64,000 bases of DNA from Megaleporinus macrocephalus (lineage: Eukaryota; Chordata; Actinopteri; Characiformes; Anostomidae), in contig CM038726.1 in NCBI GenBank assembly GCA_021613375.1, positions 38,182,278 through 38,246,277 on the forward strand, given 5' to 3'. Made by a program: the position numbers and the translations under genes. Shown here piece by piece: positions 46,955 through 58,800 of the stretch. Below the pieces are notes generated by a model. The model did not search any database, was not told where the DNA came from, and saw only the letters and a program-made list of their open reading frames with translations. Numbering within the stretch: the stretch's first letter is position 1; every line of letters starts with the position of its first letter.

Positions 46955-49900
46955 GTGACTCACACTAGGACCTGCCAGTTTAAGATGAAACTTGTTTTGA
47001 ATACTGTTTACTGTGTTGTGTAAAATGTGAACTTCATGGAGTGAACATAACTAATAGTAAAATTTAACATTTTTAAAAACTGCATTTATTTTTAGAAAAA
47101 TACTTTGTTTGAAATCAGTGAGGACATTTACTTGCGCTTAGTAATCTGATCATTACTACATTCTGCTAGTTCTGATTACACAAATACTCATATGAACAGT
47201 ACTCTTCAATTTCTTACATCAGATTAAAGCCCAAATATCTGTATTAACAAATCTGATCAAGAGAGATTCTTTTTATTTATCTAATTGGATTACTCAGTGT
47301 TTATATACTTATATTCTGATTTTTTTCACATTTCCTTGTGTATATATACTCTTACTCTGATTTCTTTCAGATCTCTCAGTGTATATATACTCTTACTCTA
47401 ATTTCTTTTCAGATCTCTCAGTGTATATATACTCTTACTCTAATTTCTTTTCAGATCTCTCAGTGTATTTATATATATACTCTTACTCTAATTTCTTTTC
47501 AGATCTCTCAGTGTATATATACTCTTACTCTGATTTCTTTTCAGATCTCTCAGTGTATATATACTCTTACTCTGATTTCTTTCAGATCTCTCAGTGTATA
47601 TATACTCTTACTCTGATTTCTTTCAGATCTCTCAGTGTATTTATATATACTCTTACACTAATTTCTTTTCAGATCTCTCAGTGTATATATACTCTTACAC
47701 TAATTTCTTTTCAGATCTCTCAGTGTATATATACTCTTACACTAATTTCTTTCAGATCTCTCAGTGTATATATATATATACTCTTACACTAATTTCTTTC
47801 AGATCTCTCAGTGTATTTATATATACTCTTACACTAATTTCTTTTCAGATCTCTCAGTGTATATATACTCTTACACTAATTTCTTTTCAGATCTCTCAGT
47901 GTATATATACTCTTACACTAATTTCTTTCAGATCTCTCAGTGTATATATATATACTCTTACACTAATTTCTTTTCAGATCTCTCAGTGTATATATACTCT
48001 TACACTAATTTCTTTCCAGATCTCTCAGTGTATATATACTCTTACACTAATTTCTTTCAGATCTCTCAGTGTATATATATATATACTCTTACACTAATTT
48101 CTTTCAGATCTCTCAGTGTATTTATATATACTCTTACACTAATTTCTTTTCAGATCTCTCAGTGTATATATACTCTTACACTAATTTCTTTTCAGATCTC
48201 TCAGTGTATATATACTCTTACACTAATTTCTTTTCAGATCTCTCAGTGTATATATACTCTTACACTAATTTCTTTCAGATCTCTCAGTGTATATATACTC
48301 TTACACTAATTTCTTTCAGATCTCTCAGTGTATATATACTCTTACTCTAATTTCTTTCAGATCTCTCAGTGTATATATATATACTCTTACACTAATTTCT
48401 TTTCAGATCTCTCAGTGTATCTATATATACTCTTACACTAATTTCATTCAGATATCTCAGTGTATATATATATATATATACTCTTACACTAATTTCTTTT
48501 CAGATCTCTCAGTGTATATATACTCTTACTCTAATTTCTTTCAGATCTCTGTGTATATATACTCTTACTCTAATTTCTTTTCAGATCTCTCAGTGTATCT
48601 ATATATACTCTTACACTAATTTCTTTTCAGATCTCTGTATCTATATATACTCTTACACTAATTTCATTCAGATCTCTCAGTGTATATATATATATACTCT
48701 TACACTAATTTCTTTCAGATATCTCAGTGTATATATATATATACTCTTACACTAATTTCTTTTCAGATCTCTCAGTGTATATATACTCTTACACTAATTT
48801 CTTTTCAGATCTCTCAGTGTATCTATATATACTCTTACACTAATTTCATTCAGATATCTCAGTGTATATATACTCTTACACTAATTTCTTTCAGATCTCT
48901 CAGTGTATATATACTCTTACACTAATTTCTTTCAGATCTCTCAGTGTATATATACTCTTACACTAATTTCTTTTCAGATCTCTCAGTGTATCTATATATA
49001 CTCTTACACTAATTTCATTCAGATATCTCAGTGTATATATATATATATATATACTCTTACACTAATTTCTTTTCAGATCTTTCAGTGTATATATACTCTT
49101 ACTCTAATTTCTTTCAGATCTCTCAGTGTATATATACTCTTACTCTAATTTCTTTTCAGATCTCTCAGTGTATCTATATATACTCTTACACTAATTTCTT
49201 TTCAGATCTCTGTATCTATATATACTCTTACACTAATTTCATTCAGATATCTCAGTGTATATATACTCTTACACTAATTTCTTTCAGATCTCTCAGTGTA
49301 TATATATATACTCTTACACTAATTTCTTTTCAGATCTCTCAGTGTATATATACTCTTACTCTGATTTCTTTTCAGATCTCAGTGTATATATACTCTTACT
49401 CTAATTTATTTCAGATCTCTCAGTGTATACATACTCTTACTCTGATATTTAATAAAGTACCACAGAGAGGCCACAAAGCTTTTGTTTTTGGAGGCTAAAA
49501 TTAATGTTTGATAAAATAAATAATGCTGTAGGTTCTGAAAATGGGGCTTTAAGTACACAGGGCACAAATTACATACCACTGTTTGTGTTTGTGTTTACAG
49601 GACTGGATCCTGTCTCAGGCAAACGGGAGGAAGCTGTGGGCGGATATTGTAAGATTTACTCAAAATACTATTTAACACATTAATTAATGTAAGAGATGTT
49701 GTGATGAGGACTTGCTCAAGCTGGACTAGTAGTAATGTGATTTATAGAGTATAGTGGTGTCAGTGCACACCTGAGTTCTTAGTGGTTAAACATGAACGTA
49801 TATCATCTTACAGTTTGTGCAAGCTGATCTTATTTTAGCTATTATATTTTGTTTGCAGGGACCTTTATTCTGGAAGGATAACTGGAATAGGCTAAGAACA

Positions 49901-50762
49901 GTTAGTTTCACCTCCATAGAAGTGTTTGTAGTGCTCCTGTTAAATTCTGCGTGGCTGATATTGTGATATAATGATAATCTAAGTACTTAGGAAAAATATT
50001 TGCATCAAGAAATAGAAAAATCTTAAATATCTGCTATTTAAAGAGAAGAAAAAGCAGACCTTAATAATAGATATTCAAATTATTTATATATTAAAAATCC
50101 ATATTAAAAGCAACTAAGTGAATTTTTAGTATAATATGTTTTTGGTTTATGGTATAAATACATCATTAAGAAATCACTCTTAAGAAATGATAAATGCTCC
50201 TACAGATATTAATGCTTCTTATGTTACTATGTAAATTGTTAATTGTTCAACTGGTAAAATTAGTGCTACGATATGATTATTATATTAGAGAATGATTAAG
50301 CTGCTGTTAGAGATTTTATCGATTAATTCAAATTTACAACTGTGATAAGAATGGAACACAGTGGAAGGCAATCACAGATGCTATAGCGATGTTTATGGCG
50401 CTCATATCTACGGTGGGAAAGTCAGAGTTCATTAACATATTAAAAGTTTATAACAGAAGTACGCGCTACCAAACCAAATATTTTTCTGAAGTTGCCACAA
50501 CTGTATACAACACACGTTACCCATGTTTTATCTCCAGGAAGGTGTTACGGCTGGACACTTGAACGAGACCCTCTATCAGTGTGGGCTGGATGAAGACGAC
50601 TCAGGAATCTCAGAGGACGTGCAGGGCTGGGTGTGTGCTAGTAGACAACTGAAGTCTACTACTTTCCTATTTCCAGAAATTTCTCCGAGATTTTTCCATC
50701 ACTTTATTGAGGACGAATCTGATGAAACGTCTGAGATGGACCTCACTGATTATTTTGATTAG
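45918..50762 (+). CDS. Gene C: CTLD-like protein, 5' exons not found (partial)
   Basis: Exons 45918-45965 and 46300-46347 (two 48-bp neck modules), 46688-46830, 49601-49648 and 50538-50762 (TAG). All have good GT-AG signals and phases identical to gene B. They encode ~170 residues after the missing junction. The CTLD-like part reads ELWRLHSNKFYLFW, GSCTNATKFC, RIGTVTDENK, DWILSQANGRKLW, GHLNETLYQC and GWVCAS. N-x-S/T sites are NAT and NET. After the last Cys comes a ~40-residue tail ending in acidic DLTDYFD, unlike A or B. A 5' block homologous to gene B lies at 38196-38256, but no cytoplasmic or membrane exon could be found between there and 45918. The gene may be 5'-truncated, use unrelated 5' exons, or suffer from assembly loss. 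Confidence 0.6.
46898..46952. repeat. (AAT)n microsatellite
   Basis: About 55 bp of taa/aat triplets, ~70 bp downstream of gene C's first CTLD exon. Confidence 0.95.
47335..49445. repeat. 42-bp array with a 3' splice-site-like motif per unit, ~50 copies
   Basis: Unit tatatatactcttacactaa tttcttttcagatctctcagtg, 41-42 bp with variable (TA)n length, in gene C's intron between CTLD exons 1 and 2. Each unit has cttac, a T-rich tract and cag in the order of a vertebrate acceptor. Long Tyr/Ser/Leu/Phe frames over it are repeat artefacts. Confidence 0.95.
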
Positions 50763-50774
50763 ACAACCTGAGAG

Positions 50775-51470
50775 TCTTGTGTCCACTGCAGTGTCTGTTC
50801 ACTCTGTAAACATATACATTATTACTATGTGTACTGTGTCCCCTGCAGCGTCTATTTTGTCTTTACTGTGTCCACTGCAGCATCTGTCTTTCCTACGTCC
50901 CCTGCAGCATCTATTCTGTCCTTGCTGTGTCCACTGCAGTATCTGTCTTTCCTACGTCCCCTGCAGCATCTATTCTGTCCTTACTGTGTCCACTGCAGCA
51001 TCTATTCTGTCTTTACTGTGTCCACTGCAGCGTCTATTCTGTCCTTACTATGTCCACTGCAGCGTCTGGTCACTCTGTAAAGATTTACATTATTACTGTG
51101 TGTACTGCGTCCCCTGCAGCGTCTATCCTGTCCTTACTATGTCCACTGCAGTGTCTGTTCACTCTGTAAAGATTTACATTATTACTATGTGTACTGCGTC
51201 CCCTGCAGCGTCTATTTTGTCTTTACTGTGTCCACTGCAGCATCTGTCTTTCCTACGTCCCCTGCAGCATCTATTCTGTCCTTGCTGTGTCCACTGCAGC
51301 ATCTGTCTTTCCTACGTCCCCTGCAGCATCTATTCTGTCCTTACTGTGTCCACTGCAGCGTCTATTCTGTCTTTATTGTGTCCACTGCAGCTTCTATTCT
51401 GTCTTTACTGTGTCCACTGCAGCGTCTATTCTGTCTTTACTGTGTCCACTGCAGTGTCTGTTCACACTGT
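50775..51470. repeat. 32-bp minisatellite downstream of gene C
   Basis: Same 32-bp family as 33885-34108 (gcgtctattctgtctttact gtgtccactgca), here in larger blocks. Three interspersed tgtaaa, ttacattattact and gtgtactg spacers (50807, 51076 and 51160) and a repeated ~200-bp run show higher-order duplication. The 256-codon open frame is an artefact. Confidence 0.9.
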
Positions 51471-52136
51471 GAAGTGATGTGTGTCTAATAAGAGTGTCTG
51501 GCTGGTCACTCTGCCGAAGCTGCTGCTGCTGCAAAATGTTTCCTTTCGTGTGCAGGACGGTTATTTTTTTCTGGGCTACAGTTTGTCTCTTGTTTACTGT
51601 GTCCACTGTTTATCTTCAGTCCAGCTTCAGTTCTTCTCAGACTCACTTCCAGTTCAGTGTCACCTCCAAAGTTCAGGCTTAGGAGCTGCTTCTGCTTCTT
51701 ACCATCCAAATAAACACAAACACGTTTCGTTCTGGGCTCTGGATAGCTGGGTCAATGTTAGGGGTCTGTGATTGGTTGTGTTACTGAACCTTGAATGTTG
51801 GAGTAAATAAACTGAAATGAAAATAGCTTGGAAAAAAACTCTGTTCTGTTGACCTACATTAAAAGTGGAGTAGTTTGTTATTCTGTCCTGTGAAGTTACC
51901 ATTTTGGAGGTATTTGTGTAGTCCCTACACAAATACACCACTGCAAACATCACCTGTAAATAAACTCACAGTATAACAGTTAGCGCTGTGCCTCCAAAAA
52001 CTTCTGTTAAGGATTAACTTCTCAAAACATCAGCTGGAAATGTTTAAGTATTGAATATAGACCAGCAAAACTACCAATTATAGAGAACAGGACATTATTA
52101 AGAAAACAAGTAGAAAAATAAATAAAAAAGAAAGAA
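51471..52136. other. 3' flank of gene C
   Basis: Unique sequence similar in its second half to gene B's flank at 34120-34320 (tgttactgaa, cttgaatgttggagtaaa). AATAAA at 51806-51811 is a candidate distal poly(A) signal. No further gene seen. Confidence 0.5.
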
Positions 52137-53109
52137 GGAGGTGTAGTGGTTAGTATGGTGGTGTAGTGGTTAGTATGGTGGTGTAGTGGTTAGTATGGTG
52201 GTGTAGTGGTTAGTACGGTGGTGTAGTGGTTAGTATGGTGGTGTAGTGGTTAGTATGGTGGTGTAGTGGTTAGTATGGTGGTGTAGTGGTTAGTATGGTG
52301 GTGTAGTGGTTAATATGGTGGTGTAGTGGTTAGTACGGTGTTGTAGTGGTTAGTATGGTGGTGTAGTGGTTAGTATGGTGGTGTAGTGGTTAGTATGGTG
52401 GTGTAGTGGTCAGTATGGTGGTGTAGTGGTTAGTACGGTGGTGTAGTGGTTAGTACGGTGGTGTAGTGGTTAGTATGGTGTTGTAGTGGTTAGTATGGTG
52501 GTGTAGTGGTCAGTATGGTGGTGTAGTGGTTAGTACGGTGGTGTAGTGGTTAGTACGGTGGTGTAGTGGTTAGTACGGTGGTGTAGTGGTTAGTATGGTG
52601 GTGTAGTGGTTAGTATGGTGGTGTAGTTGTTAGTACGGTGGTGTAGTGGTTAGTACGGTGGTGTAGTGGTTAGTACGGTGGTGTAGTGGTTAGTACGGTG
52701 GTGTAGTGGTTAGTGTGGTGGTGTAGTGGTTAGTATGGTGGTGTAGTGGTTAGTATGGTGGTGTAGTGATTAGTATGGTGGTGTAGTGGTTAGTATGGTG
52801 GTGTAGTGGTTAGTATGGTGGTGTAGTGGTTAGTATGGTGGTGTAGTGGTCAGTATGGTGGTGTAGTGGTTAGTATGGTGGTGTAGTGGTCAGTATGGTG
52901 GTGTAGTGGTTAGTACGGTGGTGTAGTGGTTAGTATGGTGGTGTAGTGGTTAGTATGGTAGTGTAGTGGTCAGTATGGTGGTGTAGTGGTCAGTATGGTG
53001 GTGTAGTGGTTAGTATGGTGGTGTAGTGGTTAGTATGGTGGTGTAGTGGTCAGTATGGTGGTGTAGTGGTTAGTATGGTGGTGTAGTGGTCAGTATGGTG
53101 GTGTAGTGG
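52137..53109 (+). repeat. 20-bp minisatellite, ~49 copies, continuous with SINE head
   Basis: Unit ggtgtagtggttagtatggt, running without a break into ggtgtagtggtcagcactgt of the SINE at 53100. This identifies the SINE head as its source. Confidence 0.95.
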
Positions 53110-53431
53110 TCAGCACTGTCTCCTCACAGTAAGATGATCTGGGTTGGATTCCCGGTCTGGGTGGTTCTGTGTGGAGTGTGTATGGTCTCTCTGTGTTTGA
53201 GTGGGTTCCTCCGGGTACTCCGGTTTCCTCCCACAGTCCAAACACATGCATGTTAGGATACTCACTCTAAACTGCCCGTAGGTGAGAGTGTGTGTGTGAG
53301 TGTGTGTTGGCCATGTGATGGACTGGCGGCCTGTCCATGGTGTACGCCGCCTTCGCCCAATGACGCTGGGATTGGTTCCAGCCCCCCCGTGACCCCGACA
53401 AGCGGGATAAAGCAGAAGATAAGGGATGGAT
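53100..53431 (+). mobile_element. tRNA-derived SINE (tRNA-Val-like head)
   Basis: The head ggtgtagtggtcagcactgt ctcctcacag, then gggttggattcccgg, matches the A-box, anticodon arm (CAC in the loop) and B-box of a tRNA-Val. The body is the common fish sequence tttcctcccacagtccaaac, gtgatggactggcggcctgt and atgacgctgggattggttcc, with a gatggatgg tail. Confidence 0.8.
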
Positions 53432-53559
53432 GGAACTCTCTCCAAAGCCTGGTCTCTCCGTGTGTCTCACCCATCCTTATTCCCGATAGCGCAGCAACAG
53501 ATCAATCACTCTTCAACTGCACTGAATTGGTCAACTGGCCGGAAACCATCTAATTATTG

Positions 53560-53604
53560 GTGCGGAAAGAAAAATGAATTAGGGGAATTGAAGTTCTGAC
53601 ACAT

Positions 53605-53641
<37 letters not shown>

Positions 53642-55021
53642 AGATATATAAAAAAAGAGAGAATTAAAAAAAAAAGTCCTACATGAGGTTTTCTTTAGAC
53701 AGCAACAATATTCACATCGTGTTATAATGTTTAATATTCATGGTTCTAAATACTTATAGAACTTTATAGACCTTCCTCACAGTCACTGTGTCATCATCAC
53801 GTCCGACTGTGAACAGTAGCGTTCAGCTTGTTCAGTTTCGCAAAGTGCTCGCCACTAAAAATACCAGCCTCAGAACAGCCAATAGGAGAGCAGTTAGAGA
53901 GTCTAGATGTCCCTTCAATGTTGATGAAAGGCTGGTTTGACCTGATCAAAGCACACAACTAGCACAGAGGCCTCATATTTCGAAATTCAAACGAACTACT
54001 CTCTAAACCACAGAAAGAACTTCCTGAATGGCACATCCGCCAGTGTAACCATGTCTGTTAACACTTACTATGTAAGTGTCGACAATGCTTTACAAACACA
54101 TTTATAAAGCATTATAAAGCATAGATAATGTCTTATGATCAGGGCATACATCCATGTAATTGCTTAAGTAGGTATAATTACATGTGTGATGCTTTATAAA
54201 GTGATAGTATATGACTGTTGGGGTTCACAATGCATTATAATACTAGAACACAGTAAACATGAATATGGCGATGCACTACAAGAGGGACTCATCTCAACAG
54301 TGGCGACCAACTTTACTCAATCAGCACTTCAGCTTGTTTAGTAATATTAAAAAAGAATAATTTTAATATATGCAGTATGAATTTTACAATTTATTTATTA
54401 TCTAAGGTATTTTACATTATGGGAACTTATTTAAGAGCAACTATATACACTTATGCCTGATGTTATTAAATGCTATATATAAAATATAATGTCTTATAAA
54501 TGCATATGAATAAAGTATTCAAATGTAGTGATATTAAATATGAGTAAACCTGTCTCATCGTTTAGCCCAGGACATTGCTAAGTGTGTTTAGTTAAATTAT
54601 TGGTGTATTAAAGAATACAGTAGCCAAATCCACTGTTTACCACATGACCAGAAGCTGTTTATCACAACTCTAAAAATTAAAGTATCAGAAACCACCTGAT
54701 TTAAGGTGTGGAAAGAAAAACAAAGGAAGTGAAGTTCTGACACATGCACACACACATGAGAGATAAAAGAAAAAGAGATTAAACTTTTTTTAAAGGTCCT
54801 ACATTAGGTTTTCTTTAGACAGCGCTGATATTCATACTGTGTTATCATGTGTAATCTTAATGGTTATTAATATTTATAGAGCCTTATAGACCTTCCTCAC
54901 AGTCACGCTGTTATCACGTCCGACTGTATACAGTAGCGTTCAGCTTGCACTGTTTCACAAAGTGCTAGCCACTAAATATACCAGCTTCAGAACAGCCAAT
55001 AGGAGAGCAGTTAGAGAGTCT
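53560..55021. repeat. Pair of ~330-bp direct repeats 1.1 kb apart
   Basis: 53560-53908 and 54704-55021 share ggaagtgaagttctgacaca tgcacacacac, ggttttctttagacagc, cttatagaccttcctcacag and cagaacagccaataggagag, at about 80-85% identity by eye. A (CA)n run lies in the first copy. Long terminal repeats of an eroded element are one option. Confidence 0.65.
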
Positions 55022-55800
55022 ATCTTTACTAAATTAGCTTTTCAGCCACAGCAAGAAGCGTTTGTAGAGAACATAAACTCAATAACTGTTAACAAAAACA
55101 TAGATTTTAAACTCAACCACATATACAAGATATCAAGTTGGACATTTTTTTAATTACGTTGATCCAATTAGCTAGAAGGCCTACAGACTTCAACACAGAG
55201 TTAATAACATCTCAACAGTGAAACAGCTGTGTGGGTCATAAACATGTTTATAACTAATGAAAAAAAACAGTATATGAGCAAATTAAGCTAGCTGACTAGC
55301 TAGCATAGCTAACTAACTAATAAGCTGACACAAAACAAACGAGTTAATTGTATCACCAACGCTAAATATAATAAAAATGTTTGTAATTGATATAAAACTC
55401 AGCTTCTTTATGAAAAACCTGTGTAGCCCTCTCTTATCACAGAGGCTAACTATGCTAGCTGAGTTTGTGGGTATGCTTCTAAACCGTTAAGTTTACTGTA
55501 TAAACAATAAAACTTAACCACTCACACCTAGCCATAAGCAAGGTGTACTCACAGTCTGTTATTGTCCACAGCCGAGCACTCTGTCCTCTGGATACAGGAG
55601 AGCTGAGCGCTGGCTAACCTGTGGAACCATCAAGCATTTCCTGGTAGCTGGAGGTGCTAGTGGGCAGCATAAACGTCCCGCAGAAGCTGTTATTATGAAC
55701 CCCTACCGTTCCAGTAGCTCTGGACTCTACCAGTCAGCTTTAGGCTAATTGAGGTGGATTTTAACACCACCACTCACAGCACACAGTCCGTAAAACTCTA
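55022..55800. other. Unique AT-rich spacer
   Basis: No gene, array or recognisable element could be supported. Confidence 0.4.
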
Positions 55801-58800
55801 AACAGTAAACAAATACAATACTGTTTACATACAACACTGTTTACACTCACTGTACTGCTGTTTACATACAATACTGTTTACATTCACTGTACTGCTGTTT
55901 ACATACAATACTGTTTACATTCACTGTACTGCTGTTTACATACAATACTGTTTACACTCACTGTACTGCTGTTTACATACAATACTGTTTACATACAATA
56001 CTGTTTATACTCACTGTACCGCTGTTTATATACAATACTGTTTACACTCACTGTACAGCTGTTTACATACAATACTGTTTACACTCACTGTACTGCTGTT
56101 TACATACAATACTGTTTACATTCACTGTACTGCTGTTTATATACAATACTGTTTACACTCACTGTACTGCTGTTTATATACAATACTGTTTACATTCACT
56201 GTACTGCTGTTTATATACAATACTGTTTACATTCACTGTACTGCTGTCTACATACAATACTGTTTACACTCACTGTACTGCTGTTTATATACAATACTGT
56301 TTACATTCACTGTACTGCTGTTTATATACAATACTGTTTACACTCACTGTACTGCTGTTTACATACAATACTGTTTACATTCACTGTACTGCTGTTTACA
56401 TACAATACTGTTTACATACACTGTACTGCTGTTTACATACAATACTGTTTACACTCACTGTACTGCTGTTTACATACAATACTGTTTACATTCACTGTAC
56501 TGCTGTTTACATACAATACTGTTTACACTCACTGTACTGCTGTTTACATACAATACTGCTTACACTCACTGTACTGCCCTTTACATACAATACTGTTTAC
56601 ATTCACTGTACTGCTCTTTACATACAATACTGTTTACATACACTGTACTGCTGTTTACATACAATACTGTTTACACTCACTGTACTGCTGTTTACATACA
56701 ATACTGTTTACATTCACTGTACTGCTGTTTATATACAATACTGTTTACACTCACTGTACTGCTGTTTATATACAATACTGTTTACATTCACTGTACTGCT
56801 GTTTATATACAATACTGTTTACATTCACTGTACTGCTGTCTACATACAATACTGTTTACACTCGCTGTACTGCTGTTTATATACAATACTGTTTACATTC
56901 ACTGTACTGCTGTTTATATACAATACTGTTTACATTCACTGTACTGCTGTTTACATACAATACTGTTTACATTCACTGTACTGCTGTTTATATACAATAC
57001 TGTTTACATTCACTGTACTGCTGTCTACATACAATACTGTTTACACTCACTGTACTGCTGTTTATATACAATACTGTTTACATTCACTGTACTGCTGTCT
57101 ACATACAATACTGTTTACACTCACTGTACTGCTGTTTACATACAATACTGTTTACACTCACTGTACTGCCGTTTATATACAATACTGTTTACACTCACTG
57201 TACTGCTGTTTACATACAATACTGTTTACACTCACTGTACTGCTGTTTACATACAACACTGTTTACATACAATACTGTTTACATTCACTGTACTGCTGTT
57301 TACATACAATACCGTTTACATTCACTGTACTGCTGTTTACATACAATACTGTTTACATTCACTGTACTGCTGTTTACATACAATACTGTTTACACTCACT
57401 GTACTGCTGTTTACATACAATACTGTTTACATTCACTGTACTGCTGTTTACATACAATACTGTTTACACTCACTGTACTGCTGTTTACATACAATACTGT
57501 TTACATTCACTGTACTGCTGTTTACATACAATACTGTTTACACTCACTGTACTGCTGTTTATATACAATACTGTTTACTCTCACTGTACTGCTGTTTACA
57601 TACAATACTGTTTACACTCACTGTACTGCTGTTTACATACAATACTGTTTACACTCACTGTACTGCTGTTTATATACAATACTGTTTACATACAATACTG
57701 TTTACACTCACTGTACTGCTGTTTACATACAACACTGTTTACATACAATACTGTTTACATTCACTGTACTGCTGTTTACATACAATACTGTTTACACTCA
57801 CTGTACCGCTGTTTACATACAATACTGTTTACACTCACTGTACTGCTGTTTACATACAATACTGTTTACACTCACTGTACCGCTGTTTACATACAATACT
57901 GTTTACATACAATACTGTTTACACTCACTGTACTGCTGTTTACATACAATACTGTTTACACTCACTGTACTGCTGTTTACATACAACACTGTTTACATAC
58001 AATACTGTTTACATTCACTGTACTGCTGTTTACATACAATACTGTTTACATTCACTGTACTGCTGTTTACACACAATACTGTTTACATTCACTGTACTGC
58101 TGTTTACATACAATACTGTTTATACTCACTGTACTGCTGTTTACATACAATACTGTTTACATTCACTGTACTGCTGTTTACATACAATACTGTTTACATT
58201 CACTGTACTGCTGTTTACACACAATACTGTTTACATTCACTGTACTGCTGTTTACATACAATACTGTTTATACTCACTGTACCGCTGTTTACATACAATA
58301 CTGTTTACATTCACTGTACTGCTGTTTACATACAATACTGTTTACACTCACTGTACTGCTGTTTACATACAATACTGTTTATACTCACTGTACTGCTGTT
58401 TACATACAATAATGTTTACATTCACTGTACTGCTGTTTACATACAATACTGTTTACATACAATGCTGCTTACATACAATACTGTTTACATTCACTGTACT
58501 GCTGTTTACATACAATACTGTTTACATTCACTGTACTGCTGTTTACATACAATACTGTTTACATTCACTGTACTGTTGTTTACATACAATACTGTTTACA
58601 CTCACTGTACTGCTGTTTACATACAATACTGTTTATACTCACTGTACTGCTGTTTACATACAATAATGTTTACATTCACTGTACTGCTGTTTACATACAA
58701 TACTGTTTACATACAATGCTGCTTACATACAATACTGTTTACATTCACTGTACTGCTGTTTACATACAATACTGTTTACATTCACTGTACTGCTGTTTAC

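Noticed and set aside
47379..49498. Tyr/Ile/Ser-rich frames up to 181 codons
   Set aside because: 42-bp array inside a well-bounded intron of gene C.
49858..49905. Possible extra exon in gene C (after tttgtttgcag)
   Set aside because: A good acceptor and open frame (FWKDNWNRL) exist, but there is no clear donor and no counterpart in genes A or B.
53100..53172. Functional tRNA-Val gene
   Set aside because: It has A- and B-box similarity, but the stems are not complementary enough to close a cloverleaf and a fish SINE body follows at once.
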